From: Henckelia pumila
Taxonomy: Eukaryota; Streptophyta; Magnoliopsida; Lamiales; Gesneriaceae
Assembly (NCBI RefSeq): GCF_033568475.1
Contig: NW_027331831.1
Coordinates: 3,224,001 to 3,288,000, forward strand
Length of the DNA: 64,000 bases
Reading direction: 5' to 3'
Numbering within the stretch: position 1 is the first letter of the stretch; each line of letters starts with the position of its first letter. The translations under genes and the position numbers were made by a program. A model generated the notes under the pieces. That model was not told the origin of the DNA, did no database searches, and saw only the letters and a list, made by a program, of their open reading frames with translations. This document shows, piece by piece, positions 13,028-23,734 of this stretch.

Positions 13028-15809
13028 TGTGAGGACCTCAGGTTACTAATCTCGTCTTAGGGCAATTAATGATTAATAAAACAATTAATCAACAATAAAA
13101 AATAATACAAACCAAGAGCTAAAAAAATTTTTTTTTTTTAAAACTTTCCAGAGCCTCGCTCGATCCGGCAAAATTAGCCGATCGAGCGAGCTATGAATTA
13201 ATACTCTCGGGTCTGCACACCAAAGCCTCGCTCGATCCAACAAAAATCGCGGATCGAGCGAGCATGAATTTTTCTCGTTTCTGCCCATAACAACAGGCCT
13301 CGCTCGATCCGACAAAAATCGTCGATCGAGCGAGCATGATTTCCAGAAAAAATTCAGAACACACTTTGCTGTCAAAACTTAGAACAATGGCAAGAATCTT
13401 CAATACAAATCGATCATAAGCATGTTATAATATCTCAAAACATGCATATATACATATAGCCATGCTCAAGCCTCAAATCTTAAGATTATTATATCAAATA
13501 GATAGCATAGAGGCATGAAACAATAAGCTACACTAAATCTTCACATGTGAGCTTCTAAATCTCAAGTTTCATATCAAAATCAAGGCTATCAAACTACCAT
13601 TCTTTCTCTTAAAACCCGAGTCCACACTTGCTAAGTCTCACTCCCGAGCTGTCCATATCATCTCAGACTAGCTCCTGCCCCACCTGTTGTGATGCACACA
13701 TACAAAACAAAACAACAGTCGGATAAACTCCGGTGAGAAAACAATCTCAGTATAAGCAACATATATAAAGCGTTAAATAAATCATATCGACTCTATTTCA
13801 ACTCGACTCAACAAATAGAGTAATTAACACTTCTGTCGATTAAGAATTGATTCATAAAAACATCGTTGCCATCAAGATTCGTATCCGATCTTGACATGGA
13901 TACCCATCTATCATAGCCATTCGGGCTAGAAAATAAGGTCACCCTCCGACCTTGGCATAGAATCAATTCATATCATCGTCGTATCAAACTCATATCGACT
14001 CAAAATCAAAGATCCACTACCTGGGATGGATCGAAAATATCAAAATCAAATCGAAATAATAAATACGTATGTGGTTTTGGCGGGACAACTCAAGAAGAAT
14101 CGATCCTGAGTTTCAAAATCCCTGACTCTCGATGTCGTCATTATACCTTCGTAATTCTTGATTTTGAATGCTTCAATCTGAAATATAATCATCGAAACAT
14201 ATATATCAATCTTCATTCTAATCATTCATATCAGAATCAATTCAAATTCATCAATCTATCTTCAATCAAACTCATTCAAACCTTCAACTTCTTCATATAC
14301 GATACAACTCGGAGTTGTGAGTCGTTAGCCTTCGAAATTTATCCGAAACTGAGAAATAAAAATGCTAAATCATTGATAACATTTCAAATATAGTCTTATC
14401 TCAGTCATAGGCTATTCAAACAGCTTCAAAACATCAATCGACAGCGTAGCGATTCAAAATCGAAAATCGACGACATAGCGATTTCGAATCAATCTTCATA
14501 TACCAAATATATCATCATTACAAGTACCAAATCAGCATACCAGCAGGTATAAACATCGAATCACATGCTGGAAATCGTACTAAGTTCAATCGCTATCAGT
14601 TCGTCAATTCGGTTGCGATATCGAAATACATATACATGTAAGAACATGTACAAACATGCAATACTGATCTCTTAAATGGATTGAGCTCATATCACATCTG
14701 AAATGTAACGATTATCATCTAACAAAATCAGAATACGATCCTCAGATCATTGGCTCAATCGTAAGCTAAAAATCTGGTTGCAAAACATAACCGAGCATCG
14801 TAGCGATTCAAATTCGGGATTCGACTCGGTATGGAACTTCAATTCTAATCTCATATCAACTATATGAATCACATATCAGCTACTTAACATCATATTCTCG
14901 GCATATCAGCAGTATAACATCAAGATACATGCTGTAACAATTCATTCAAATGCATACGATGTTAAATAACCAAGTCGATGTCGATATGGACATGTAGAAA
15001 CCATCAAAACACATGACATAAGTTCAACGTCTGATTTCTGTCATTTCTGGATTTCGAAATCTTGATAAATCAACAAGATACTTACATCAAATCGAAGTAC
15101 TTGTCGCAAGGATTCCAGAACATCTTTCGGAATCGAAAACGGACGACCGACACAAAAGTTACGCCATTTTGAAAATCGTCGAAGCAACAAAAATGGAGGG
15201 ATCGAACTCCCCTGTTCGTGGCTTCATTTTCCGAATGAATTTCCTCCAACCTTACACGTATTCCATCTAATATATATATATATAAAATCGGATATGCATG
15301 CATAAATTGCACTATTGCCCCTGGCCTCTTCCAAAAGGTGCAATTCAGTTATCGGCCTTCTATTTAATTCAATTTCAATCCAAAATAATTTAAGAATATT
15401 AGAATTTAAATTGAAACTCTAAATATTACCAAATTAAATATACTCGAATTAAAATAAATTAAATTCGAATCAATTAAATAATCCCGATCGTTTGCACTTC
15501 AGCCCTTCAAACTTCGATATTTGCAAATCAATCTCTGATCGGATTAAATCTTCGAAATACGTCATATTAATTTCCGAAAGTTGGAATTTAATCTTCAATT
15601 CCATAAATATTCAAATCGAATATTTATTCTTTTTAATCTAAGAATTCCCGGAATTGAAATCTCAAAATCCGTAAATTCTCAAATTAAATATTTTCGGCTC
15701 AGAAATTAATTCTATCATTTCTTCAGCTTCTCAAATCAATATTAACCCGAAATATGGAATTTAATTCTCAAATCCCATAATTAAGAATTTAATATTTCTG
15801 GGCCTTACA
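13028..15809 (-). repeat. 5' LTR of the gypsy element
   Basis: Near-identical partner of 6109-8888, with the same ends and the same three palindromic units starting near 13,153. Its inner end is 5 bp from the primer-binding site. Differences from the partner seen by eye are scattered single substitutions plus small length changes in homopolymers and an AT run. Confidence 0.9.
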
Positions 15810-15814
15810 GCATT

Positions 15815-16260
15815 AGTCGCAACCTGTTGTAAGTAATCTATTGTGAATAGATTAACTTGTTTATAGGATTTCGTATGAATAAAATCCTCTTGATTCAAAC
15901 ATTCGTTTGAAGTCATCTTTTTGTAAAATCTTCTCCTCAACAAAAAAAAGCATGAATTAACGAATAATATTATGTCTGAATAATTAACCTAAAGCTTTGA
16001 TACCATTTTTCCGCATAATTCTTTATACTGCAAATGAGCACAAAATCTCCAGATTCAAGCATAAAACATTTACAAGTTAAGCATAGAACCTATAGATTTC
16101 AAGCATAGATTAGCATAAATCCAGCACAAAAATTAAATATTAAAATATTTAAGTATGGTGGTTCTAGGGAGTTATAGTAAAGAATATTTTGCCTAGGGAG
16201 TTCTAATAAAGTTAGGAAGGATATTAGGGATTTTAGGACAATTCACTCATATATTAATGA
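15815..16260 (-). mobile_element. Endogenous caulimovirid, 5' segment with tRNA primer site (fossil)
   Basis: This is the continuation of the caulimovirid beyond the gypsy insertion. A coding stretch (15943-15815, beginning MLRRRFYKKMTSNECL) reads on the minus strand towards the insertion. Upstream of it, at 15994-16005, the minus strand reads TGGTATCAAAGC, one base off the initiator-Met primer site used by caulimovirids. AT-rich leader-like sequence follows. The right boundary with host DNA is not sharp and 16,260 is only a guess. Confidence 0.55.
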
Positions 16261-17335
16261 ATTGTTATTTATAAATAAATTTTAACTAAATAACTTGACA
16301 GACTTGGGTTATAATTTGAATATTTGTTAAAAAGAGCCCGACATTCAAACTGAATCAACATAAATTGTGAAATTCAAACATCAAGTCGAATAAATCTCGA
16401 GCTAAAAATTTTGAACGAGCTTATGAAATTGTAGCTCAAACTCAAATTTCTAAAGATAAATAGTATATCACTCAACTCAATTCATTTTTTTGAAACGTGA
16501 TACTCTTATGATGGAAAAATTTCTAGAGAATTACTATTATTTAAGAAAACAAAATATTTTAATGTCGAACTAAATCTGCAAATGTATTATAGCATATTAT
16601 GAAACTTGAACTGATGCGATGTTTTCACTCAAAAATTATGTCAAGTAAAAGATAGTTCATTCATTCAGCTCTGAACTGAATTTTTATTACATCATCATTA
16701 TTTTCTATTATCAATTGTCAAATCTTGGAATTAAAATATTATCCAGATACCAAATCTGGCCCTAGTACCTTCGAAAATTGCCCCTTCCGAACAAGTTAGA
16801 CTAGATTAGCTGAAAACATATATACAACAAATTCAAAAATACCCCTGTTTGCATGAGTAGCTCGGCGTTACCGGACCGAACCAGAGCAATGGGTTTCTCT
16901 AGTTTGGTCCCTAGTTCCCACTGCCCATTACACGAAGCATAACTACATACAAACAAGAAAGTATTAATCACGCATGCTTCAAGTTTCTTGTATAAGCACG
17001 GGACTTCCAGATCGCAGAAAAAATTAGCAAGGCGGAAAAAAAGTCATTGAATTCCCAACTGATACTTTGGCAATAAAAGCATGTACCGGGGCAGTTGGAT
17101 TCTCCAAATACCTGTATATGGGCCTTTTCTTATCATGTGCATAGTATGTTGTAAGAGTTCTTTGGAGCTTAGGTTCAAATTATACATTCGCCACGCCACC
17201 GCTTCACGTTTCCTGTTCCTCTGTGTAATTCTCGAGAATAACAGACTTCAGCGCATCATCGTGCAGTGTATAAGATAAATAGAACTCCAGGAGTGAGAGA
17301 CTTTAACCGTCGTCAGTGGCGTGAACTCGGTTGCA
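16261..17335. other. Intergenic, 3' flank of the ALMT gene
   Basis: AT-rich non-coding DNA. At 16,330-16,460 there is a run of imperfect 'ctcgagct / gctcaaactcaaatt' words of the sort found in decayed plant DNA transposons, but no ends are visible. The last few hundred bases before 17,335 should contain the 3' UTR of the minus-strand ALMT gene. No gene is seen. Confidence 0.5.
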
Positions 17336-20300
17336 CTAACGGTCATTGCAGCACATGCACTTGAGTAGCCGGCCCCAGAAACCAACAGCAGCTTTCTGTT
17401 CTGTTGAATTTACCGGATCCTTGAATTTCGCCTTCTCGCTTAGTTCTTCAAATGAGTTCACAAGATTCTGAAGCCTGGCAACATACTCGATCAACAAAGA
17501 AGTAAATGTTGCAAGCGACAATGCACTAGCACTTTCGTACGTCCTTATTTCACGCTCATTGAAAGCGGTATCACCAATGAGGGAGAGCCGAGAAGGCCAC
17601 ATTGTCTGCTGTCTTAACATATCTTCACCAGAACCCCACTGTGACACAGAGATGTTGACAGACACATTTGGATTCTGCGGATCATAGTGTGATGATGGTA
17701 AAGGTGCTTTTAGATTGGTCATAGATTCACTAAGTGAATTTATCACGAGTGGTTGCTTGTTTTCATTATCTTTGAGATCTTGAAGTAGTTCAGGATCGGG
17801 AAATTTCTTAGGGCGGTTCTTGATTTCCCAACTCTCTGCATTAACCAAATGATAAGATTTTTGGTCAATCATCAGCTGCAAATCCTCCGCGGCATCATGA
17901 ACCTCCTGAAGCAGGTCTCCCGGATTTAATTTTTCCATCTTTTCTACTTTTTCACCAAGCAATCGTAACACTTTAGCTCCTTCAGTCCCAACTCTTTGAA
18001 TCTCTTTCTTAAAAACCTGCCTCAACTCAAGTGATGCCTGCAAAAGAGAACATAACTGGTTATGATGTGTAACAAGAAATGGACTCTACTCTCTTTGGAG
18101 TTCCAAGTTTCATAGATCAGGGCAGGTCATGATACATTAATCTTTTTAATGATGAATCGTATATGATGCCCTCTAGCGGATTATATAATTACTTCTGATG
18201 GCAACCAAACAAATGCATAAAGCACATTTCTTTGTTACAAACAGGAATATACAGTTAGGTACCAAGGCAATCACTTGGTTAGAGATGATATTGAGCAATA
18301 AGAACTCTCATTCACTAGCTTCAGCATGATAAAGTTGTCAATAAATTCCGTTCAAGAACCGCAAATCATCGTAAGACGCACGAAATCATCCTTGATATGA
18401 ATGTGAGCAGAAAAGAGATTCAGTCCACCCATACACAAACTCAGCTGCATGGTTCTCTCATTCTCTATCAGAAATAATATGCCATTTACCATACTTGATT
18501 TCGTTGAGGGTAAGGCGTGGCCGCGTGGGGTTTAGGAATCAATCCCATTTTATTGCTTTCCGTGTTTATTCAAAATATCCAAGTCCATTTGGGGAATGTT
18601 TTTTAAATTTCACGATTAACTAGCTGGATTCAAAACCAATCAGGTCCTGCTAAAGCTTCAGCTCCTCAAATCTCAAGGTAAAGAATCTCAAGCTCAAGCA
18701 CAAGTTGCAAGCTGGCTCAAAGATGAGCTTGGGCTCAAGTTGAGAACATGTCCGTAAGTTCATGTCACAAGTTCAACTGACGAGTCCTTGACTTATTGAC
18801 TTGTTCATAAATTTTAAATGCAAGACCAACAATTAAATTTTTCATGCAATAGCTTAAGTTGATTTCAAGCTTGAACTCCGGAGCTTCAACTCAGCTAAAC
18901 TGAGTTCATGTCAAATCGGCCCGACAAACTGATGACCCAGCTCAACTTGACAAATACCCTTGGTGCGCAAACTAGCGCAGAGCACATTCACATGCAAAGG
19001 ATGCTGCCAGATATTTTGATTCTTATTACTTGAAGTAACTTTCCTTTTAGTTTAGTGTAACTTTACGAGTTCAGGTAAAGGACTTGCATCTGCAGAATAT
19101 AAGATCCTGTTTTATATAAGCACAGGTAGAGTCTGGGCAAGTCCCATGCATATGTATGGCAAATGGATCAAAGGCAACATCTATCCTTTTAGCATGCCAT
19201 GAATGCGAATGCTAATGCTGCAGTGGCATAGAACGAAAAATTTCACAAAAACCTGTATTTCTGCGAGTATGCACCCATGCATTGCCATAACCATGAATGC
19301 ACAATGCCTTAGAGCACCGCTAACTTTAACATATTCATTCCAAGGATAATTGAGCATTTTGTAACGACCATGAGGTGGTTCCCATACAGCAAAAGCTAGC
19401 TGCACAAAGAAAGTTTTAATGAAACTAAAATTTACATTTCTTTGCCAGGTATTCTTTGCTATGTGTAAAGCATTAGACAATATTGAATACCAGGGACTCC
19501 TCTTGGCTTGTGGACTCAACTGCAGCTCTATATCCTTTGTACAGGGGATCATCAGAAGCCTGGTAGAGAAGAATCTTTGAAGGAATTCTAGTGTATTCAA
19601 CACACTGCAAGTACATGCTGATACATCCTGAACAAGGACTCGAGTAATCGATTTAGAATACATTTTGGTCGACATAATAAACAGCAAGTTAACAATAGAA
19701 AAGGAAACAGATATATTTACCTTCCAAAGAACTAGCGACCCCCTTAAAATTTTTTGTGACCAATTTATGCAAATCCTCGCCAGCCCAAATGGGGTAAATA
19801 CAAACATTTATGATCAAACAAACACCAGCACCAACAGCAATAAACAGCAACCTAGAGACAGCTGTTCGAACAAAATGTGAAGATCCCGATACCAGCACAA
19901 TGCAAAATGTCAGCAAGAACACCCGGAATCCATATTCATACTGCTTCATGGCAGGGTGCAACTTCAAATAACTAGCCAAGGAGCCTAATAGTCAGAAAAA
20001 TGGGGGAAAACCCAATCAATTGTGATTCAGGCGCTTCAAGAAAATCAAATCATAAAAATCGAATTGGATTAACAATGTTAAATGCAACGCGAGAAAAATA
20101 TACCAGCAATGAAAATGCTGACAACCACCACTACTTCTTGGAATTGTCCAGCCATCTTAGATAATTCTGCAATGCCCAGCGATAGTGCTCCAGCAGAAAA
20201 TGTCCCTAATGCGCGGTTGAACCCTTTGTTCAGTGTCGCCCCTTCACATGCATGATACACCCATCATCAAGTGGTTATATTTGGTTGCAAAGCAGATATG

Positions 20301-21601
20301 AACGTTGAATAATTTTTTTTATTTTTTGGGTTGGGGTGCGGTGGGGGGAGTTATATATGTCGGCTTAAGTCGGCTAAAGCAACGAAAACATACAAGGGAG
20401 GGGGACAGGGACAGGGACTAGGCAAAGATAATCGAGAATTACACCAGCCACCTAAAATGTATGAACTGAGCTAAGAAGGTAATAAACATTACAAAAACAG
20501 CTATACAAGCTTATGAGAAGTAAGTAAATTAGGAAGCCAATTTTATTCATCCCGCAGAGCTCTCTAACGTGTGTGAAACTTATATTCGGTCAGAGTTGAA
20601 CCCAAATGTTCTCAAAAACTGCAGTGGCTAATGGATGAGCAAAGGCATTACCATTCCCATGTTATTTATATGACGCATGGCCTTCCTTCTTCATAAACCA
20701 AATAGTGGGATGTTTACATAACATTTAATGGGATCAAACCTTTAAATCCATATGCCTCGAAATTAAGTAAGAAACTTCACCATAAACAAAGTTAGACTTA
20801 TTTCATTCAACTTTTATTTCTCTACATCAATTTTTCGGCTCCCATCGGTAGATTTTGTTTCCATTCACAGCCAAATTTCTGTGCCCTCTGATTGAGAACT
20901 CTACCCGCCTTCTCCCTCTTTATTGCCACAGGTCCCATTGCTGCTTGGCCAACACAGGAAAGAGAATGAACATAGAAAATGCAGCACACAGAGTTTGATC
21001 TGATGATTGCGTTCACGGCTAAATTCTTACGGGCTAAAAACATATAATATAATTTAAGGAAACGTAGAGCTGGTCGACGCTAATCTCAGCTCCCATGTAG
21101 TATCCGCCACAACTTTCATTAATCCAGTTATGATGATAATCAGGCAATCAGCAAACAGTGAAAGGCTAAATTGCCAAAAGACACTCCTCTACAGTGATTC
21201 AAAATCATTTAAAGTAAATAGACAAACTTACCGATGCTAAATTCAAACACGACAACAACAGTGAGGATAGCCCAGATGGAGTATTGGCTGATATATCTTA
21301 ATGGGTCTTTGAAAAAAATAAGAATCGAAACCAGAGATAAAGCAGAACCCATCTTAGCTGCAAACACCACCTTCCTAGGATCAGAACGGCCCATTTCATA
21401 TGCCCTAATCGTAATCCCCTTGGCATCTTTCCACCATCTGGAAAACCTTTCCAACGTGATCCGATAAAGCCGACGTAAACAACCCTCATGACGATCGTAA
21501 TAGGCATCTAAACCCTCGTCAGAACAATACTTCCTGGAAAGCAATCTCTCTTTGCCTCTGTCCACAAAACTCTGCCTAAAAGATCCGAGATTTGCGGCCA
21601 T
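17336..21601 (-). CDS. Aluminium-activated malate transporter family anion channel (ALMT)
   Basis: Six exons are modelled: 21601-21232, 20241-20104, 19984-19721, 19627-19491, 19399-19253 and 18037-17336. They give 585 residues, the normal size, with phases agreeing at all joins and GT-AG introns. ALMTs are homodimeric anion channels that move malate or other anions, at the plasma membrane or tonoplast. The N-terminal half carries about six membrane segments (for example [18 protein letters not shown] in exon 1). The conserved WEP motif ([12 protein letters not shown]) opens exon 5, and the cytosolic helical half contains [13 protein letters not shown] in exon 6. The [10 protein letters not shown] start resembles the vacuolar clade (ALMT4/5/6/9) from memory; an upstream in-frame ATG at 21658 would add a Cys-rich stretch unlike the family. 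Clade and anion are inferred. Confidence 0.92.
18655..18960. repeat. Degenerate 'gctcaag' repeat patch in ALMT intron 5
   Basis: Inside the 1.2-kb fifth intron a patch is dense in gctcaag / caagctt / cttgggctcaag words, with clear self-similarity. This resembles subterminal repeats of hAT-like miniature elements in plants. No terminal inverted repeat or target duplication could be placed. Confidence 0.35.
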
Positions 21602-21796
21602 TAATGTTAGTTTCGGAACCCAGAGCTCACAGCAACAACAAAAGTAGCAGAGTTCCAATATTCCTGGACATGGGATCAGAGTGGAAAAATTTGAATATAG
21701 TTTAGTAGTATAAAAATGGTGGGTAATCCTTTGCTAACAAATCCCTGTGAATGGGTAGTTGAAATGAAATGACGATTAGGCACGCGGAAGGGGCGC

Positions 21797-21802
21797 CACG
21801 TG
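21797..21802. promoter_or_regulatory. G-box / ABRE core upstream of ALMT
   Basis: A CACGTG palindrome in the context GCCACGTGAG lies about 195 bp upstream of the ALMT start codon. bZIP and bHLH factors bind such sites, and abscisic acid responses often use them. Function here is inferred from position only. Confidence 0.4.
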
Positions 21803-22038
21803 AGAGGCCAGTAACATGTTAGCTGCCTCTTCCCTCCTCAATTATTATTATCATTATTATATATTATAAGATTTCAAATTTTTTTATTATTTTGGTATTA
21901 TATACATATCCAATATATTTATTTATTTTATTATCTCACAATTTAAGGTCAACTATTTTTAAACTTTTATTACTTTTTCACCGATCACTCATTTTATTTT
22001 CACCTACTTTATTGTTCTCTTGCTCTCTAATCGAACGT

Positions 22039-22268
22039 TATAACTATCAATCAGTCAATGTAATCAATTTACAAAATTAAATTATATATAAAGATTTATA
22101 ATTTTTTTTATCAATATTTTACTTATATTAAAAAAAATTGTATGAAACTTCAAAATTTTCACCACACATTCAGAAATGTGGTATTAAAAAAAGGAGTGGA
22201 GAAGCTACAAAACCAACTATAACTATCAATCAGTCAATGTAATCAATTTACAAAATTAAATTATATAT
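22039..22268. repeat. 51-bp direct repeat pair upstream of ALMT
   Basis: The 51-bp segment at 22039-22089 (tataactatcaatcagtcaa...) occurs again, identical by eye, at 22218-22268, 179 bp downstream. Nearby at 22356-22375 is a short GCTAT tandem (four units). The exact copy points to a recent local duplication or two ends of a small element. No gene is present between 21,602 and 22,600. Confidence 0.8.
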
Positions 22269-22611
22269 GTACATTTAAGATTGGAAAAAAAAATGTCTCT
22301 TTCAAAATACAAAACCAACTATAAACTACATTACTGTACATATTTTTTGAAGATTGCTATGCTATGCTATGCTATACTTTCTTGCCTCTACTTTTTCCTG
22401 ATGTCTAGCGATCATTGAGTACATTAGGACCACCGGTGAATGTGGAAAGCAAGCAATGTCTATAGCATCGTGTTGTAGATAAAGTGCAACACCATATTAT
22501 ATGTTTCCAACGGGTCCAAGAATTTGACTTGATAATAGCTGACAAATGTAAGAAAAAAGATGTCATTCAAGGGTAAATATACATGCAAGGCGGACGCTTA
22601 CCTTCATGCCT

Positions 22612-23481
22612 GTATGGAACAGTCAGAGAGCGTCAGCCGTTTTAGTTTGGTAAGGACTTCTGGTGCTCTTCCTCTGGTGATTAACTCCATTAGAATGCGG
22701 CCAAAGCTGCACATGTTGCCTAAGCCTTTAGCGGCTACTATACCTAAATGCAAGCAACAGTTCTTAGACTAAGTGTGTAACTGAATTTCAAAATACATGA
22801 CATTAATTTTAATGATGTTCACAAATATTAAAGCCTTTATTAACATAAAAATCTCACCTGCATATTCTGGAGCAAGATAGATGAACATTCCGGTAAATCT
22901 AGCAGCAACTGCAGCTTTCCCACATGTGCAAGCCAAAAAGAGCCAGCCTGAAATTTGCAATCCTCCCCTCGTATCATCACCAATGAAATTTGCAATCCTC
23001 CCCTCTGTTGTGCTAAATAGCACCGGTACCCAACACTGCTAGCAACATCCAATGCAATAGCTAGCGTTTCTGTCCATTCCAGGGGATTCGATCCTTCTTC
23101 TTTCCATCATAGACAGGATGTCTCTCGTATCCATCTTAGCAATATCGCAAATGTTTGACCAGGTGCCTATTTCTAACTTCTGTGAGAACAGAAATCTCAG
23201 ATTTGAACACGTCTAAATAGCAATCTTAGTCCCGTCATGCAAACTCCACTTTATAAAGAGCTCCAAATCCACCCTGTTGAATACAATGTGTTCACTGAAG
23301 TTGTTGTCACATCTCTCAGCAGTTGGCCAGAAATCACCAAGTTACTGGCCTCAACAATTTGAAGGTCACATGGCCCGTTGCTTCCTTGGTTGTGATTCTC
23401 GCTAGTCCTATTATTAATGCTTGAACTGGTAATAATATCTTGACAGCGTCTTCCTACCTTGAGAGGCACCTTGAGAGGCAA
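22612..23481 (-). pseudogene. TMK-like leucine-rich-repeat receptor kinase pseudogene
   Basis: Scattered minus-strand pieces match plant TMK-type receptor kinases in the right order. The juxtamembrane start of the kinase is at 23481-23254 (DLQIVEASNLVIS then GQLLRDVTTT). Next is the alphaE region at about 23105-23040 (NPLEWTETLAIALDVAS), then the activation-segment end (FIYLAPEYAG) near 22,860, then an alphaF region (SFGRILMELIT) at about 22,700. Frames change between the pieces. The glycine loop, the catalytic HRDLKPSN and DFG segments and all of the ectodomain are missing. In their place is a 22-bp direct repeat (22949-22970 and 22984-23005). The gene is dead; TMK kinases elsewhere act in auxin signalling. 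Confidence 0.7.
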
Positions 23482-23734
23482 GGATGATAACCATAGCGCG
23501 ATGAAACTACACTATGTTGGAATGCTCAACTTTAGTTCAATCAAAATGGACTTCATAACATTCAGTTCTTCCATGCTCTATGCGTTAAAAGAGGAGCAAA
23601 TACGTGCCACTGTGAAGTTGGTGGTACAATATTTCCAAAAATGAACTGCAAAGTTTTGTGTTGTTCTGCCTCTCTTGCGGCCGAAGCATATCCAACACAT
23701 TTTACAGATCATTCGGATGGAAACTATTCCCTCC

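Larger units (their letters stand above)
6109..15809 (-). mobile_element. Ty3/gypsy LTR retrotransposon with young LTRs and eroded interior
   Basis: A complete insertion of about 9.7 kb on the minus strand. Two LTRs of about 2.78 kb flank a 4.1-kb interior. The flanking GCATT at 6104-6108 and 15810-15814 is a perfect 5-bp target duplication. Reading the minus strand, a primer-binding site complementary to initiator-Met tRNA lies next to the 5' LTR, and a purine tract (agaggggagaaaa, 8901-8889) precedes the 3' LTR. The interior shows only traces of gypsy coding, for example a gag-like stretch (SWSEELDQLFRYLTDIDEYR) near 12,590-12,490, with no long minus-strand frame. By eye the LTRs differ at roughly 1-2% of positions, so insertion was probably within about the last 1-2 million years under usual plant rates. 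It lies inside the caulimovirid. Confidence 0.9.

Noticed and set aside
13085-13375. 70-96-codon minus-strand frames in both LTRs, seemingly conserved
   Set aside because: They are conserved only because the LTRs are near-identical, and their repeated peptide comes from the palindromic units.
21601-21658. Upstream ATG adding 19 residues to ALMT
   Set aside because: The extension is Cys-rich and unlike known ALMT N-termini, whereas [10 protein letters not shown] matches the family start.
22560-22772. 70-codon plus-strand frame beginning MSFKGKYTCKADAYLHAC
   Set aside because: It is antisense to the kinase pseudogene, whose minus-strand pieces align to TMK-type kinases.
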